Shown here piece by piece: positions 51,680-62,545 of a stretch of DNA of 64,000 bases (within the stretch, counting starts at the first letter, position 1; the number at the start of each line of letters is the position of its first letter). The position numbers were made by a program, and so were the translations under genes. Source of the stretch: Micrasema longulum (taxonomy: Eukaryota > Arthropoda > Insecta > Trichoptera > Brachycentridae); contig JAGVSM010003653.1 of NCBI GenBank assembly GCA_022494885.1, positions 62,001 through 126,000 of the forward strand. Reading direction: 5' to 3'. A model generated the notes under the pieces. That model was not told where the DNA came from, did no database searches, and worked only from the letters and a program-made list of their open reading frames with translations.

Positions 51680-52065
51680 TTTTTATTTGTTAATAAGACT
51701 ATCAAAATAATCTTTTTTTTTTTTAAAGTTATATACCGTATTATCAGCGCTATGATTTTTTTAAGTTTTGTATTTCTGAAATAACTCCGCGTGTGACGTC
51801 AGAGGCTCTCTTCTGCTTATTCTCGATCAGTTCTGCCCATTGGTCCATTAACGGAAAGCAAACCGGAAATCTTCCATACCTCTCTTATTATTGGTTGATT
51901 CATACGAACTAGTGACGTCGCTCGAAGTAGTTCGTTTTTATGAAAATATTTTTTTCGTACATTTTCAAGAAACTTTACCGTACAATTGAATGCTCTAATT
52001 TTTTCCGCGTGCAAGAAAACATTCATTGTATCCAATTTCCCGTAGGGCTGATGTTCCTCATTGGT
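51680..52065 (+). mobile_element. Repeat family D, plus-strand copy
   Basis: Near full length: TATTATCAGCGCTATGATTT, TGAAATAACTCCGCGTGTGA, CGTCAGAGG, CTCGATCAGTTCTGCCCATT, ACTAGTGACGTCGCTC, TTGAATGCTCTAATTTTTTC and the end AATTTCCCGTAGGGCTGATG. Homologous in order to 37471-37882. TGACGTCA at 51794-51801 and TGACGTCG at 51913-51920. The 83-codon minus-strand frame is incidental. Confidence 0.72.
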
Positions 52066-53183
52066 CAAATAAATTAGTGGAAGTGTACCAAGTATTTTTG
52101 ATTGGTAACTTACATATAAATGTAAATTATCATATCATTAGACTGGAATTCCATCGAGAATTGACAGTAAATAACTGAAATCAAATCATTATTTTTGCAT
52201 TAAAAGTTCGTAATAGATTGAAATCATCTCATTTATTTCAAAAGTTATGATGTTTTGGAAATCACCCGATCACAAAATCTCCCTTTCTGAACATTTCGTT
52301 CAATGCGACTCCCGTGGTTTATCATTTAAGGTAAAGAATCAACAGACACATTTCTTCCTTACTTAATACATCTAAGTTTTCGGAAACATGGCGTTACTCT
52401 TAACAATAAACTACCAGATAAAACTAAACAAAAGATTGTACAGGTGTTAAAAATATTATCATTAACAACAGAATATTAATTTAAAAACGATAAATTATTT
52501 GTTAAATGAATTTCAAATAAAATGCAAATATACTCATTTTCGCACACAATTATCGTTTTTTCGCGAGAGGGATAAAAAACAGGAATATTTAGGTCTTAGT
52601 ACTTACTGGACAGTTTTAGTGAGACACTGTTTAACATCAACCATTCTGCCGATGTTTGAACGCCTATATTTTTTAAACATTTCCTTCCGCAGATTTTTTC
52701 TAAAATAGCACAGGTGAAATGAGCTTCGTTCGTTACATAAATTCAGTTTATTCTCAGATCGCACATTTAAGTGTGTTTTTTTTTTCAGATTATTATTTTA
52801 TCTCGTGTTTTTATAAATAAAAAAACAATCTGTTTCTAATTTTGTTAATGCCTCAATAAACGATCAATTAATATGACTGTTTGGTCTATGGGACAGCAGC
52901 TGTGTCAATAGCCAATATGTTCTGCGCTGATCAAATATTGTTTTATATTTAACATATTGTAGAATACCTATATATGTATTGATGTAAATATTTCAAAATC
53001 CATATATATATATTTGCGAACAAAATGAATGTAACTCAGAAAGGTGCAATTATACTGTATACGTCCACCTATACAACTGTATAGGTTAATTTCAATTTAT
53101 ACCTTTGTCCACTAATAGAATCATTAAAAATAAATTTAATTGGAACCGTTGTAACATTATTTCAAACATCATGGGCTATTTAT
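52066..53183. other. 1.1 kb without a recognised feature
   Basis: AT-rich, unique-looking. No supported frame or inverted repeat. Confidence 0.3.
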
Positions 53184-53321
53184 AAACTTGGTACAAAGTA
53201 ACGCCTAGTCAGAAAGGTAAAATACGGATGGAAACACCATCCTTATTCTACCACTGTAATAAGGACGGTATTCCCGTCCTTATTCTAACACTATGTCTGC
53301 GCGTAACTTTGTACTAGGTTT
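53184..53321. mobile_element. Small MITE, 138 bp
   Basis: AAACTTGGTACAAAGTAACGC at the left (21-base end) is mirrored by GCGTAACTTTGTACTAGGTTT at the right with few mismatches. Internal AATAAGGACGG and CCGTCCTTATT form a second dyad. Non-coding. Confidence 0.72.
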
Positions 53322-53564
53322 TTCTTATGTTATTCTTACTTTTGACCTAATGTATATATTTGAGTTAAACTTCTGCACTCGACTGTATTACTAATAATTA
53401 TAAAAGCCCATAGGGCGTATAAAAATAATAAATAAGTATATATTAAGACGGAACGTAAAAAAAACAGATATTGAATATTAAAAATATAATATATATAATT
53501 ATTTGAAAAACAACGCTAACCGTAGAATTCAAATTTCAAAATACGGATGATAATAATAATAATG
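53322..53564. other. No feature recognised
   Basis: AT-rich spacer. Confidence 0.3.
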
Positions 53565-53960
53565 GTTTATTAACAAAAATTAAAAGTTCTTTATCTACTA
53601 CACACTTAGGTAATAGATTTCTCTGGATTGTGTCTAGTCTGCCTAACTAGGTACAACCTGTTTTAAGGCAGACATTTTTATGCAAAAATAAACAATAATA
53701 TGACCCACTAGTTAGTTTACTATAAAGTTATACAATATATATACCATTTATTATTTGAGAATGTTTTTTAGTAAGTTTTCCGATTTTTCTCTACCTAAAT
53801 CCAGTAACCACTTTATTACAAATTCGTTTAATAGAATTCGGGTTATTGTTTTGTAATGATAGTATTATATTTAACAGCATTTTTAATACGTCCAAATCTT
53901 TATTCACAGAGAAGTCTTCTTTTTCAAGTATGTATTGTTTTTAAAAACGAAATTGTTGTA
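53565..53960 (-). pseudogene. LINE tail, WLLDLGREKSEN family copy 2
   Basis: The minus strand reads LLNEFVIKWLLDLGREKSEN then LLKNILK and a stop (about 53835-53745). The 3' UTR is shared with 44820-45030 and ends in ATT units (53551-53565 on the plus strand). The upstream part is degenerate. Confidence 0.75.
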
Positions 53961-54731
53961 TATTTATTTTATTATATTTATATAATAATCACAAAACTTC
54001 AAACATAAATATTACATTTATAAACAAAAATATTTTTTAAATACAAGCCCTGTATGTCCCTTGACTTTCATATCACAGTCCTTTCTTAAAGAATTTATTG
54101 CGTTTGGTGAGTTTAACTGTCTATCTGTTTACTTTTCAACATTTTTTTTTACCTCTTACAACTAACTGGTTTGCTAATCCACTACCAAATGACATTTAGT
54201 CCAAAATACCAAAGTCTTAATCATTTTTTGTCTACTAGTACCGTTGAACTTTAAGTGAAATAATGAAGCGGCATATTTCTCATGCCACGCCGGACCGGTT
54301 TGCCTTTCGACTACTTTCGATCGAACTATTCGCGTCTCCAAACGGGATATTTTTTGTACGTCTGTCGAAAATCTAATAAACGCCACAACCTGCCCCGCCA
54401 ATATTGCCAATCAATTACGCATTTTGGTACTGCTGTCGTCTTGCCCGCTCTCACTCGGCATCTTACCCGTCTAAATGAGACAGCACCGCTTAATTGCGAA
54501 ATACTCGGTGAAATTTTTCTCTTTTAGTTCCTTATATTCCAAAAATATTTTATTAAGCATTTAATTATTTTTGAACGAAAGCGTGTAATGTTTAAGTATG
54601 CACTGCACTTTTGCTTATCTAAATATTTTTCTATTGCATAGCGTCGTATATATATGACGTTTAGTAAATTGTGTAAATCGAAATAAACTACGTATATTTT
54701 TCATGCTTTGTATTATTTGTACATTTACCAC
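53961..54731. other. No feature recognised
   Basis: AT-rich. Overlapping 78- and 81-codon frames on opposite strands at 54174-54527 have no recognisable domain. Confidence 0.3.
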
Positions 54732-54734
54732 TAA

Positions 54735-56025
54735 GGCCCGGTTATTTGATCGTTAGTAATAGTAAAAAATCTGTAGTAATAGTTAAAAATTTACAAAATG
54801 GGTTGTTTTGTCTATAGTAACTAACGGTGGATAGTAAAAGTATTTAACCATTAGTTAAAAATTCAACCCGCCAATGTTGACGAGTAAAACGTTTTACTAT
54901 AGTAGAATAATCAAGATGGCGTCATTTTTTGACGTTTATTGATGTCGTTATTTGCTCACGTCTATCAGTTATTGCTTTTATTTACGAATTCGGAATGGAT
55001 TATGCTTATTGTGAACAATATATTTGTGGTTCAATTTTTATTATTATCGGTATGTTTTATAATTTATAATAATTGTGTCTCATTTATTTACTATTAATGG
55101 CATATTTTCTAATCTATTTTTATGATTCAATTTTTATTATTATTACTTGCATGTTTTCTAATTTAAATTTATATTGATTTTTTATATTGTTATTATTATT
55201 CTTTGATTTAATGAAATTAAAAATAAAAAAAACACATGAATAAAATAAGGTCCTTCCTAAACACAGGAATTTCCTAGCTAGTCGGGACCTGAAACAAATG
55301 AACTCTGTACATTTTAAAACTGTGAAATACTAAATAAATAAATAAATAAATAATATAAATCGTAGGGTTCTTTCAATGATTTTTTTTTACCTATTGTCAA
55401 GAAAGCGTAAACATTTTGAAAACGATTTGGCAGTATTATTCCACCAAACCTCGGACGGACAATTTTGTGGCAGTCAAATCTTGTCTTCTTTTAAAAATAA
55501 TTCGGTTAAAGTTTTAAATATTTTTTTTTGATATTTTTATAAATTATAAATAATAGCATAAACAAAGAATATAATACATATTATATTATGAAATACCTAA
55601 ATTATAACTCTGTTGGATTGACAGTATTTTAGTTGTCATTTAATTTTTCTTATGATTCTTGTTTCAAAATAAGATATTATATTATTGTTATTGTAACTCG
55701 GTTTTTAATATATTAAATTGTTAAATCTTATTATTATTATAAGATTCTGTTTACCGATATTATTTTGTTGTATTTACTCACGCCATGTTGTCACGTGGTT
55801 TAATTTGTTCGCTGTTTTGGCGTTTGCAAAGTCACATTCTGCAGTGTAACCATGTGAAAAAAAGTACAATATTCCATTTTTTAGTTTTGGAATCGAAAAA
55901 CCAGTAGTTACATTTTACTCAAGTATAAACGAGGGTGAAACAACGCACTGACAGTAGAACGATAGTAAAACCGAAATTAAACTATATTAAAACTCTACTT
56001 TTACCAACAATCAAACAACCGGGCC
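54735..56025. mobile_element. Harbinger-like non-autonomous element, 1291 bp
   Basis: The left end GGCCCGGTTATTTGATCGTT and AGTAATAGTA are mirrored by the right end (TACTTTTACCAACAATCAAA, CAACCGGGCC), giving inverted repeats of about 30 bp with a few mismatches. TAA flanks both ends (54732-54734, 56026-56028), the 3-bp duplication typical of PIF/Harbinger. Subterminal AGTAAAA words are frequent at both sides. No transposase frame of 60 codons or more occurs inside. A LINE 3' tail with AAAT units lies at about 55205-55356. Confidence 0.85.
55205..55356 (+). repeat. LINE 3' tail nested in the Harbinger-like element
   Basis: TAGTCGGGACCTGAAACAAA, TGAACTCTGTACATTTTAAA, then ACTAAATAAATAAATAAATA. 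The tail style matches LINE 3' ends elsewhere (for example 5240). No coding remains. Confidence 0.5.
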
Positions 56026-56028
56026 TAA

Positions 56029-57116
56029 GCAATGCATTCAATAAATAAATCTTCTTTGACACCTGAGAAAACGATTAATTTTGTTTTTTTTTGTTTTTTT
56101 TAAGAACTTAAAATCATTATTTCTAGGACAGAGCCAGAGTTATTCATAAATCAGTTGACAAAGTGTGTAATGTCATTTTAGTACTGTGTGCTGAGTAATT
56201 GGTTTGATTCATTGATTTATGCCATGTCCTTACAAAGTGTAAGACTTTGACTACATAAAAAACATGGTAAAGTAGGCCTCTGTATTTGTATGCGCCAGCA
56301 ATTTGCTGTAGCGAAAAATGTAGTTACGTAATATGTACTAACATTTTAGAAAATTGCGAAAATGTGTTCTCGGTGCGTTTTTAGCTCTGTTGGGTAATAT
56401 TTAACTTGCGAAAGAAGAAAATTGAAGTAGATATTTCGGACAATTTTGAGGTCGTAAAATAGTTTTTCAACAGAGAGGACGTGCGTCGTATTTGGAATTA
56501 GAGATTAGTTGAATTCCTAAACGTTTTTGTATCAATTATTATTATCCTTTAGAAAGCGACAATCCTATCGAATCAAAAATTCATTATTCACGACTAGAGT
56601 GCTTTTTCAGTTAAGCCGAAATGTTGAATCGAAATGGTGGATTTATTTAAATATTTCTGAACAGAAACAACGCGAGCGTTTTAGAAGTGTCAACACTCGC
56701 GTTTTATTTAAAACCGATAAATTTTAATGTATTTTTCAACTCTTCATATTTTGTTTTAACAACAGCTGTCTCATTTTCCGAGACAATCCATTAATCGATT
56801 TATTCGTAAATTCAGTATTACATTGCTATGTGCTCAATTTAATGTGTTCTTGCTTATAAACTACGCTAGGAGTTTATTTTTATTGGCGCCTCATACTAAA
56901 TGTAACTACATATGCAATATATACATACATACTGTAGCAATATAAGTCACTCGAGCATCAGAGTTTTATAACTCCCCTTATTTGATTAATTTTGTTATTT
57001 TCTTTCTAAGGCTCTTAGAAACTCCATCCATCCATTATATATTTTCAGGGTTCAATTCTTAATTTTATTCGTCCGTAAAAGATGCAAAAAACGGATAATT
57101 TTAATCAAATAGTGGT
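56029..57116. other. 1.1 kb without a recognised feature
   Basis: Unique-looking AT-rich DNA. The 66-codon frame at 56527 has no recognisable content. Confidence 0.3.
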
Positions 57117-57183
57117 CCAGGGCCCGTATTACAATGGGAAGCTAACGTAGTTATCGTCAACTGTGACAAAGAGGAATATAATA
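57117..57183. repeat. MITE family B end fragment
   Basis: CAGGGCCCGTATTACAATGG, GAAGCTAACGTAGTTATC matches the family B left end and abuts the 5' truncation of LINE J. Confidence 0.55.
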
Positions 57184-57544
57184 TTATCCATGGCTTTATC
57201 CCACTGAGTTCCTCCAGGGTATGCTTGGTTACAGCAGTTTAAAAACTAGAAGGAATGTGTATTTAACAACGTACTTCTTACGATTGTTGCGCTGTATTAT
57301 TGACAACCCTGAAATTATGCGGAGCATTAGCTTTTATGTTCCGGATAATTACCTTAGACAGCGTCAGCATAGACTGTTTTACATTCCAATATACAAGACC
57401 AACCTGCCAATGGTTATGCCTGTTGGAAGGGCTATCTCTATGTTGAACAATATCACTTTAGACATTGACAGTTTTCACGTCTCTGAGGGAGTTTTTCGTT
57501 ACAAGATTCTTTTACTTTTTTGACTTATTATTCTTTGGATATTA
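57184..57544 (+). pseudogene. LINE J C-terminus, 5' part before nested insertion
   Basis: Encodes YPWLYPTEFLQ (frame-shifted against the ATG at 57221), then MLGYSSLKTRRNVYLTTYF, SISFYVPDNYLRQRQHRLFY, TNLPMVMPVGRAISMLNN and ends FHVSEGVFRYKILLLF, stop at 57523. It is about 85% similar by eye to the copy at 62770-63081. The 3' UTR is interrupted at about 57545 and resumes near 58020. Confidence 0.85.
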
Positions 57545-58019
57545 TTTTTTTATTTTTTTTTATTTAATTTTACAATACGCCCAAGGGGCATTTACAAAAA
57601 ATATACAGTTAAGTACAAACATAGTGCGTAAAAATTTAAAAGATAAACAATACATTTAGAAACAATAAGAAGCATACTGCCATGCAAAATAAAAAGTGAA
57701 ACTTTACATAGTAAAAAGAAAAAATAATTTTATATGGATATAATAAAAGTAATTGAATTAAAAAGCAAATTGTAAGTAACTTGTAAAGAATTCAAACAAA
57801 AAAATAAATACATTTTCATATATTTATAAGTATAAAAATAAATATACAGGTAACTACAAACAAAGAAAGTAATAATTTTATAAATACACAACACATTAAA
57901 AGAAATAAAAAAAGATTTTATATACATGTAGAAACAATAAAAAGCAAACTGCAATGCAAAATAAAAAGCGAAACTTTGCATAAAAAAAAAAAAGATTAAA
58001 AATATAAATATACTATACT
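57545..58019 (-). mobile_element. Minus-strand LINE 3' UTR nested in LINE J
   Basis: Starts with a T-run, then ACAATACGCCCAAGGGGCAT (compare 18310, CACGCCCGTAAGGC). It contains a roughly 57-bp block twice, at 57655 and 57926 (AGAAACAATA, GCAAAATAAAAAG, GAAACTTT). No coding portion. The former A-tail is at its left edge. Confidence 0.6.
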
Positions 58020-58162
58020 AAAATATACACTAATGTGTTTTTTTTTTATATTTACCTAATTTTACCTAATTATTTTAATTATTTCTATATGTATGAATTA
58101 AGATATTCCATTTTGTAATGTACATATATATGAACAAATGAACAAATTGAAATTGAAATAAT
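58020..58162 (+). pseudogene. LINE J 3' UTR, part after nested insertion
   Basis: CATTTTGTAATGTACATATA, then AACAAATTGAAATTGAAATA matches the 3' end of LINE J at 6680-6722 and 63130-63188 (TTTGTAATGTA..., TTGAATTGAATTGAAATAA). This shows the element spans the inserted sequence. Confidence 0.65.
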
Positions 58163-58794
58163 TTTCTGTATGAAAAATTGTATATTCATTGAAAAATGTT
58201 TTATAAACATGTCCAATTATAGGTTGCGGACGAAAATACTTCAAAATTGTATGCAAATATTTACATTTTAGTACAAACAATTCGATTTTACTTAAAGACG
58301 GTTGGAGAAAATTTCTCATTCTAATCGGGGCTCAGCTCGAGACCCAACTGAAGATCTACAGTATCCTTACCCTCGGTTGTAATCTTAAGTCTCACTTTGA
58401 CCAGTCTGGTCAGTCGGCTAGCTGCACTAGAAAAATTTCTACTTGTTTATTTCCACTTCCCCGTTTATTTCTATCTCTGGTCTGGCCAGTGCTGGTACTC
58501 TGAATGAACGCGGAACATTCCAGTCCACAATTCTTGTGACTCAACTAGACCAGGGTACATACAACATACCTCCCCACTGATGACACGGCCTGATAAACAC
58601 ATCCGCAGATATACATGCAGTACTTAAATAGACTGCCTTAGACCCATATATGACGTGTGCACTATGAACTCGGTTCAACTTTATCGAGTACACATAACGT
58701 TATGTGATTTGAACCACATTTTCGCAAATACATAGATAGATTAGAGTAAGTTAAATGGTTTGATTTAGATGTGGTTTTGCGGTTAGATGATATT
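58163..58794. other. No feature recognised
   Basis: 58320-58660 is higher-complexity (ACCAGTCTGGTCAGTCGGCT, TACATACAACATACCTCCCC), possibly an old LTR or host DNA. Not assignable. Confidence 0.3.
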
Positions 58795-59430
58795 TATTTA
58801 TTTGACACTTTACATACATATACAATATATATACATATAAGGGCGGGCATATTGCCTTAAGGAAATTTCTTCCTACCTACCCAAACCGTTCAGTTTGAGA
58901 AAATTGTAAATACATTTTATACAAAAATTAACAAAAATAAAAATATATAAAAAAAATTAACATAATGCTATGAAGAGAGGAGAGGGGATGGGAAGGAAAG
59001 AAGAAGGATAAAAGAACAATTTAAATATGTAGATAGTGACATTTAAATCTTGACTTAAATGTAAATAAAGAAGGGGCGTCTCTTACATTAGTGGGTAGAT
59101 TATTCCACAATCGAGCGGCTACTACTGTGAAAGAGGAGACAAGAAAATTAGAGCGATGACAGGGTATGAAAAGGGTTCTCTCGTTACTAGAACGAAGAGA
59201 TAGTCCGTGTTGTGAAAGAGGTTGGATGAGCTCTCTTAGATAAACAGGCGAAGTGGGATTATTTAAAATATTGTGAAGAAGTGATCGAATGTGAATGTTT
59301 CTTCTATGCCTGATACTGAGCCAGTGTAGTTGCGTGCGATACTCGGTTGTGTGGTCAAATTTGCGAAGATTAAAGATATAACGAATACAAATATTCTGCA
59401 ATCGTTCTAACTTATCAAGCAATTCAGAGT
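58795..59430 (-). pseudogene. CR1-like LINE C-terminus with 3' UTR
   Basis: An uninterrupted 133-codon minus-strand frame: LERLQNICIRYIFNLRKFDH, THLHW-type LHWLSIRHRRNIHIRSLLHN, LRELIQPLSQHGLSLRSSNE, FTVVAARLWNNLPTNVRDAP and FKSRFKCHYL before the stop near 59021. This is the full post-RT region of a CR1/Jockey-type ORF2 (A.RLWN.LP block). The 3' UTR runs to a T-rich end on the plus strand near 58795 (TATTTATTTGACACTTTACA). The absence of internal stops suggests moderate age. Confidence 0.85.
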
Positions 59431-59999
59431 TAGCATCTGATACAAATTGTTTAATAAATCACTTTCTAAAAAGGTTTTGATTATGAACATTGCAAAATTT
59501 AGTCTATGTTTTTGCCACTAGCGATACGCGTATCTAACGTCAGCCTGCCGGTCTAAAAAAAATGATATTTTTTACCAGAAAGAATTAGTTAACTAACATA
59601 TTGCTGTGTGAACCGAGATGACGTTGTCAATAAGCTCGTTTTTTTTTGCATGTTTTCCATAAAACCCGGTTTGATAAAAGATCCACGTAAAATATTTTAT
59701 TAAACTGGTTTCATACCTGGCAAATATACGCGTGACTCTTGAAACGTCCTTTTACTTCTTTAATATCGAGTCAATAATTGTTTATGATTCTCCATCACAA
59801 AATGTTACCAAGTCAGTTCTAATAGTGTCAAATATTTTGCGATTTAAGATGAGACCTAATTTCGTACCTTTGCGAATACCGGATCGCACCAAAGTTATGT
59901 TCATGTTGTAATTACTCCTATTAAATGAACAACTTGTTTCAACCCAAAGATGCGCGTTTATGCGATATCAATGCATACATGAATGTGCGTGTGACGTTG
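59431..59999. other. No gene; weak family F match
   Basis: CAGCCTGCCGGTCTAAAAAA near 59540 and TACCAGAAAGAA resemble repeat family F (11735 and 35555). The rest is unrecognised. Confidence 0.3.
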
Positions 60000-60400
60000 A
60001 TTTATTTTCAAATATGATACAATTTGCGTATCAGATCATTCAGAGTAATCTAAAATTAAATATCCCAACAAAAAACCTACTCGTAAGACAAAAATTTCCC
60101 TTTTATTATGCAAACCATGAAACTAATTATGGTTTTCACTCCGCCTCGCCTAGAATTCTTTGGTCTGCCACCACATATCCCAGTCTTGATTTCTTTGATG
60201 ACAAGTTGTCTACTGTCATGCGATCATTGAATCAAATTCAACTATAACCATCTCTTTCCCTATTCCATTCCCATCTAATCCAATTTTGTTTCCTATTCCT
60301 TATCAATGATTTTGTCTATATTTTGGAACTTTTACTTGTATAATATTATGTCAATTTTTTAAATATCATAATATAATGTATACCTATCGACTTTGTTAAT
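60000..60400 (+). pseudogene. LINE tail relic
   Basis: Frame 59960-60247: LKLNIPTKNLLVRQKFPFYY, ANHETNYGFHSASPRILW, DFFDDKLSTVMRSLNQIQL. The L.IP......F......NYG..S...R pattern is a LINE ORF2 tail (compare TNYAQNSPLIRF). The first 20 codons are probably flanking. A 3' UTR of about 150 bases follows. Confidence 0.55.
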
Positions 60401-60418
60401 GTCCACTGCGCGTATATA

Positions 60419-60792
60419 CAGGGTGTTCTTTAAACCCTGTCACATCCGAAACCACGATGATCAGTATCGGCAAGAAGACATATGAGCATATTTAAAAAAA
60501 TATTTAGAATGAAGAAAATTTAAAAAAATACAATATTAAAAAAACAAATGGTTGCTGACTTCTGCAGGGGAGAAGCGAGGGGGGCGTGGCCGCGTGGTTG
60601 ACAGTGTATCAGACTTCCCTCTCCCTCCTCCTCGTTTCTCCCCTGCAGAAGTAAGCAACCAGTTGTTTCATTTGATATTTTATTTTTGTAAATTTTATTC
60701 GTTCTAAAAAAATATTTTAATGTGTCAATATGTCTTCTTGCTCATACTGATCATCGTGGTTTCGTATGTGACAGGGTTTAAAGAACACGCTG
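60419..60792. mobile_element. Fold-back family E, complete 374-bp copy
   Basis: The left end CAGGGTGTTCTTTAAACCCT and right end AGGGTTTAAAGAACACGCTG are inverted. The arms extend about 160 bases each (ACGATGATCAGTAT, AAGAAGACATAT, ACTTCTGCAGGGGAGAA), leaving a loop of about 50 bases. The flanks are TA/TATA, consistent with a TA duplication. Non-coding. A left-arm-only relative is at 8385-8545. Confidence 0.88.
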
Positions 60793-61184
60793 TATAAATG
60801 AACAAATTAATAAATATATTTTTTAAACATTTAGTATTTCTTCGTCAAAAAATTTAAAGCGTTGAATTTGTGAAATTCTTGTTTCGTTTCATCCGATATA
60901 ATTATTTTATTTCGTTTTTTTATATTATTTTATCACTCGGTTCCTCCTTCCACTTGGCGTCCTTGAGACACATTTTTATTAAATCCCCTAGAATTGCGTC
61001 GTTAAAAGGACATAATTGATTCAATATCTACTTCACGAGGGCCTCGAATCGACTGATGTTTTAATACAAGGGGTATTACACACAGGCAGATGGTTTATAG
61101 ACTTTCCAGAGGGGTGATTCTTGTAGAATTTTAAATTATACAAATAGTCTGAATTCTTGAAGAGATATACGAGTATAACAAAAT
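60793..61184. other. No feature recognised
   Basis: Unique-looking spacer. Confidence 0.3.
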
Positions 61185-62160
61185 CATGCCTAAATATAAA
61201 TATGTTTTTATCGTTGCATCTTCATTTAATTCTAAATATATTTTTTAATTCAAATCAATTTATTTTGTCAAAATAACATTACAAATGACATGTCTAGTAA
61301 ATATCTTAAAATGTTAGGCTTCATGTTACGTGTGACTAAGGAATTCAAAAACATAGGCACTTTGAAGTTGATGAAAACTTCATTGGTGAGAAGCTATTTA
61401 GAGTATAACTCTACAATATGGACTCCTTACTGGAACTGTCGCCAAAATTCTCTTGAAAGAGTTCAAAAAAATTCTTAAATTACGATTTTTTACTAAAAAC
61501 ATCAAATTTATTAAAACATAACGATAGAAGAAAAATTATAGACTTTTTAATTTATTCAAAATTGTAAATTCAATATGGGATTGCCCTGAACTATTATCTC
61601 TCATCAACTTCAGGGTGCCTGGAAGAATGACTAGACAGATGCCACCGTTTTGTAGCAACAATTCACGGACACTGTATACTTATAATGCCGTATTAAACAG
61701 ACTTCATGAACTCTGCAATAGTTATTCCCACGTATCTGATATATTTAATGTAGGGTATTGTTACTATAGAACAAACGTTCTTAACTTTTTCAAAGATGGT
61801 GAATGGTAATTATATTTATTTATGCATTTCATAATATATACATTTTTTGTTCACTTTGCCCAGCTGTATGAATGAGTACTTATGATTTCTTGTTATATTA
61901 CTTTAAAATATAGTATTATTTGATTTGTTTTTTACATTTATTCTTGAAATGTTTAAACTTTCTACTGAATATGTTGTATAATTTTTAGGTAATTTTTTTT
62001 ATAAATAAATCTTGTAAAATTTTTACGTTTTATTTTTTTTGTAAATCTTGGGTAAAAAGAAATTTATGTTTTAAAAAAAAAATCAAGCCAAATATGTTAG
62101 TATTATAAATTTTGTAAAAGGCAGATTTGCCGTTTATGTCAATAAAATAAAATTTCAAAC
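61185..62160 (+). pseudogene. LINE K2 C-terminus, uninterrupted copy
   Basis: Encodes MSSKYLKMLGFMLRVTKEFK, LKLMKTSLVRSYLEYNSTIW, ERVQKNS, then after stops CPELLSLINFRVPGRMTRQM, NSRTLYTYNAVLNRLHELCN and SDIFNVGYCYYRTNVLNFFK. This is the post-RT segment of a CR1/Jockey-type LINE. Stops and one shift separate the two open parts. The 3' UTR ends GGCAGATTTGCCGTTTATGT, ATAAAATAAAA. It is the reference for seeing the insertions in the copies at 42138-42870 and 45301-46640. Confidence 0.85.
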
Positions 62161-62164
62161 TAGG

Positions 62165-62545
62165 AACCCTTAAGCAATGGTTCGACAACATTAATATTTA
62201 CATAATTTCACTGATGTGAAAGATGTCGATCTCCAAAGTGATCATGTTCAGCTTCCTGACTGCTCTTTCAATGGCTATAACGAGAGGCATGTTGGTTGGC
62301 CGGATGATAAAACAGTATGTGCTGACGCTGTCGGAGATAACCATCAGGAACATAAAACTTGATACTCTCTATAATGGCTGAGTTCTCCAAAAACCTCTTA
62401 TCAATGGAAAAATGGGTCAGTGGGAATCCATCCCTTCTAAGTTGCAAACTGTTGGTCCCAAGCATGCCCAAGCATGCCCAAGAGGAATGCAGTGGGATCA
62501 TATTCCTTCATGTAGAGATACATAATGTAGATCAATGCATTGAAG
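62165..62545 (-). pseudogene. LINE J, minus strand, head-to-head with next copy
   Basis: The minus strand reads LYMKEYDPTAFLLGML, a 9-base duplication (GGGCATGCTT twice) causing a frameshift, then GTNSLQLRRDGFPLTHF, IKFYVPDGYLRQRQHILFYH, ending in degenerate sequence near 62230. It is 5'-truncated at about 62545, where the plus-strand copy begins. Confidence 0.8.
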
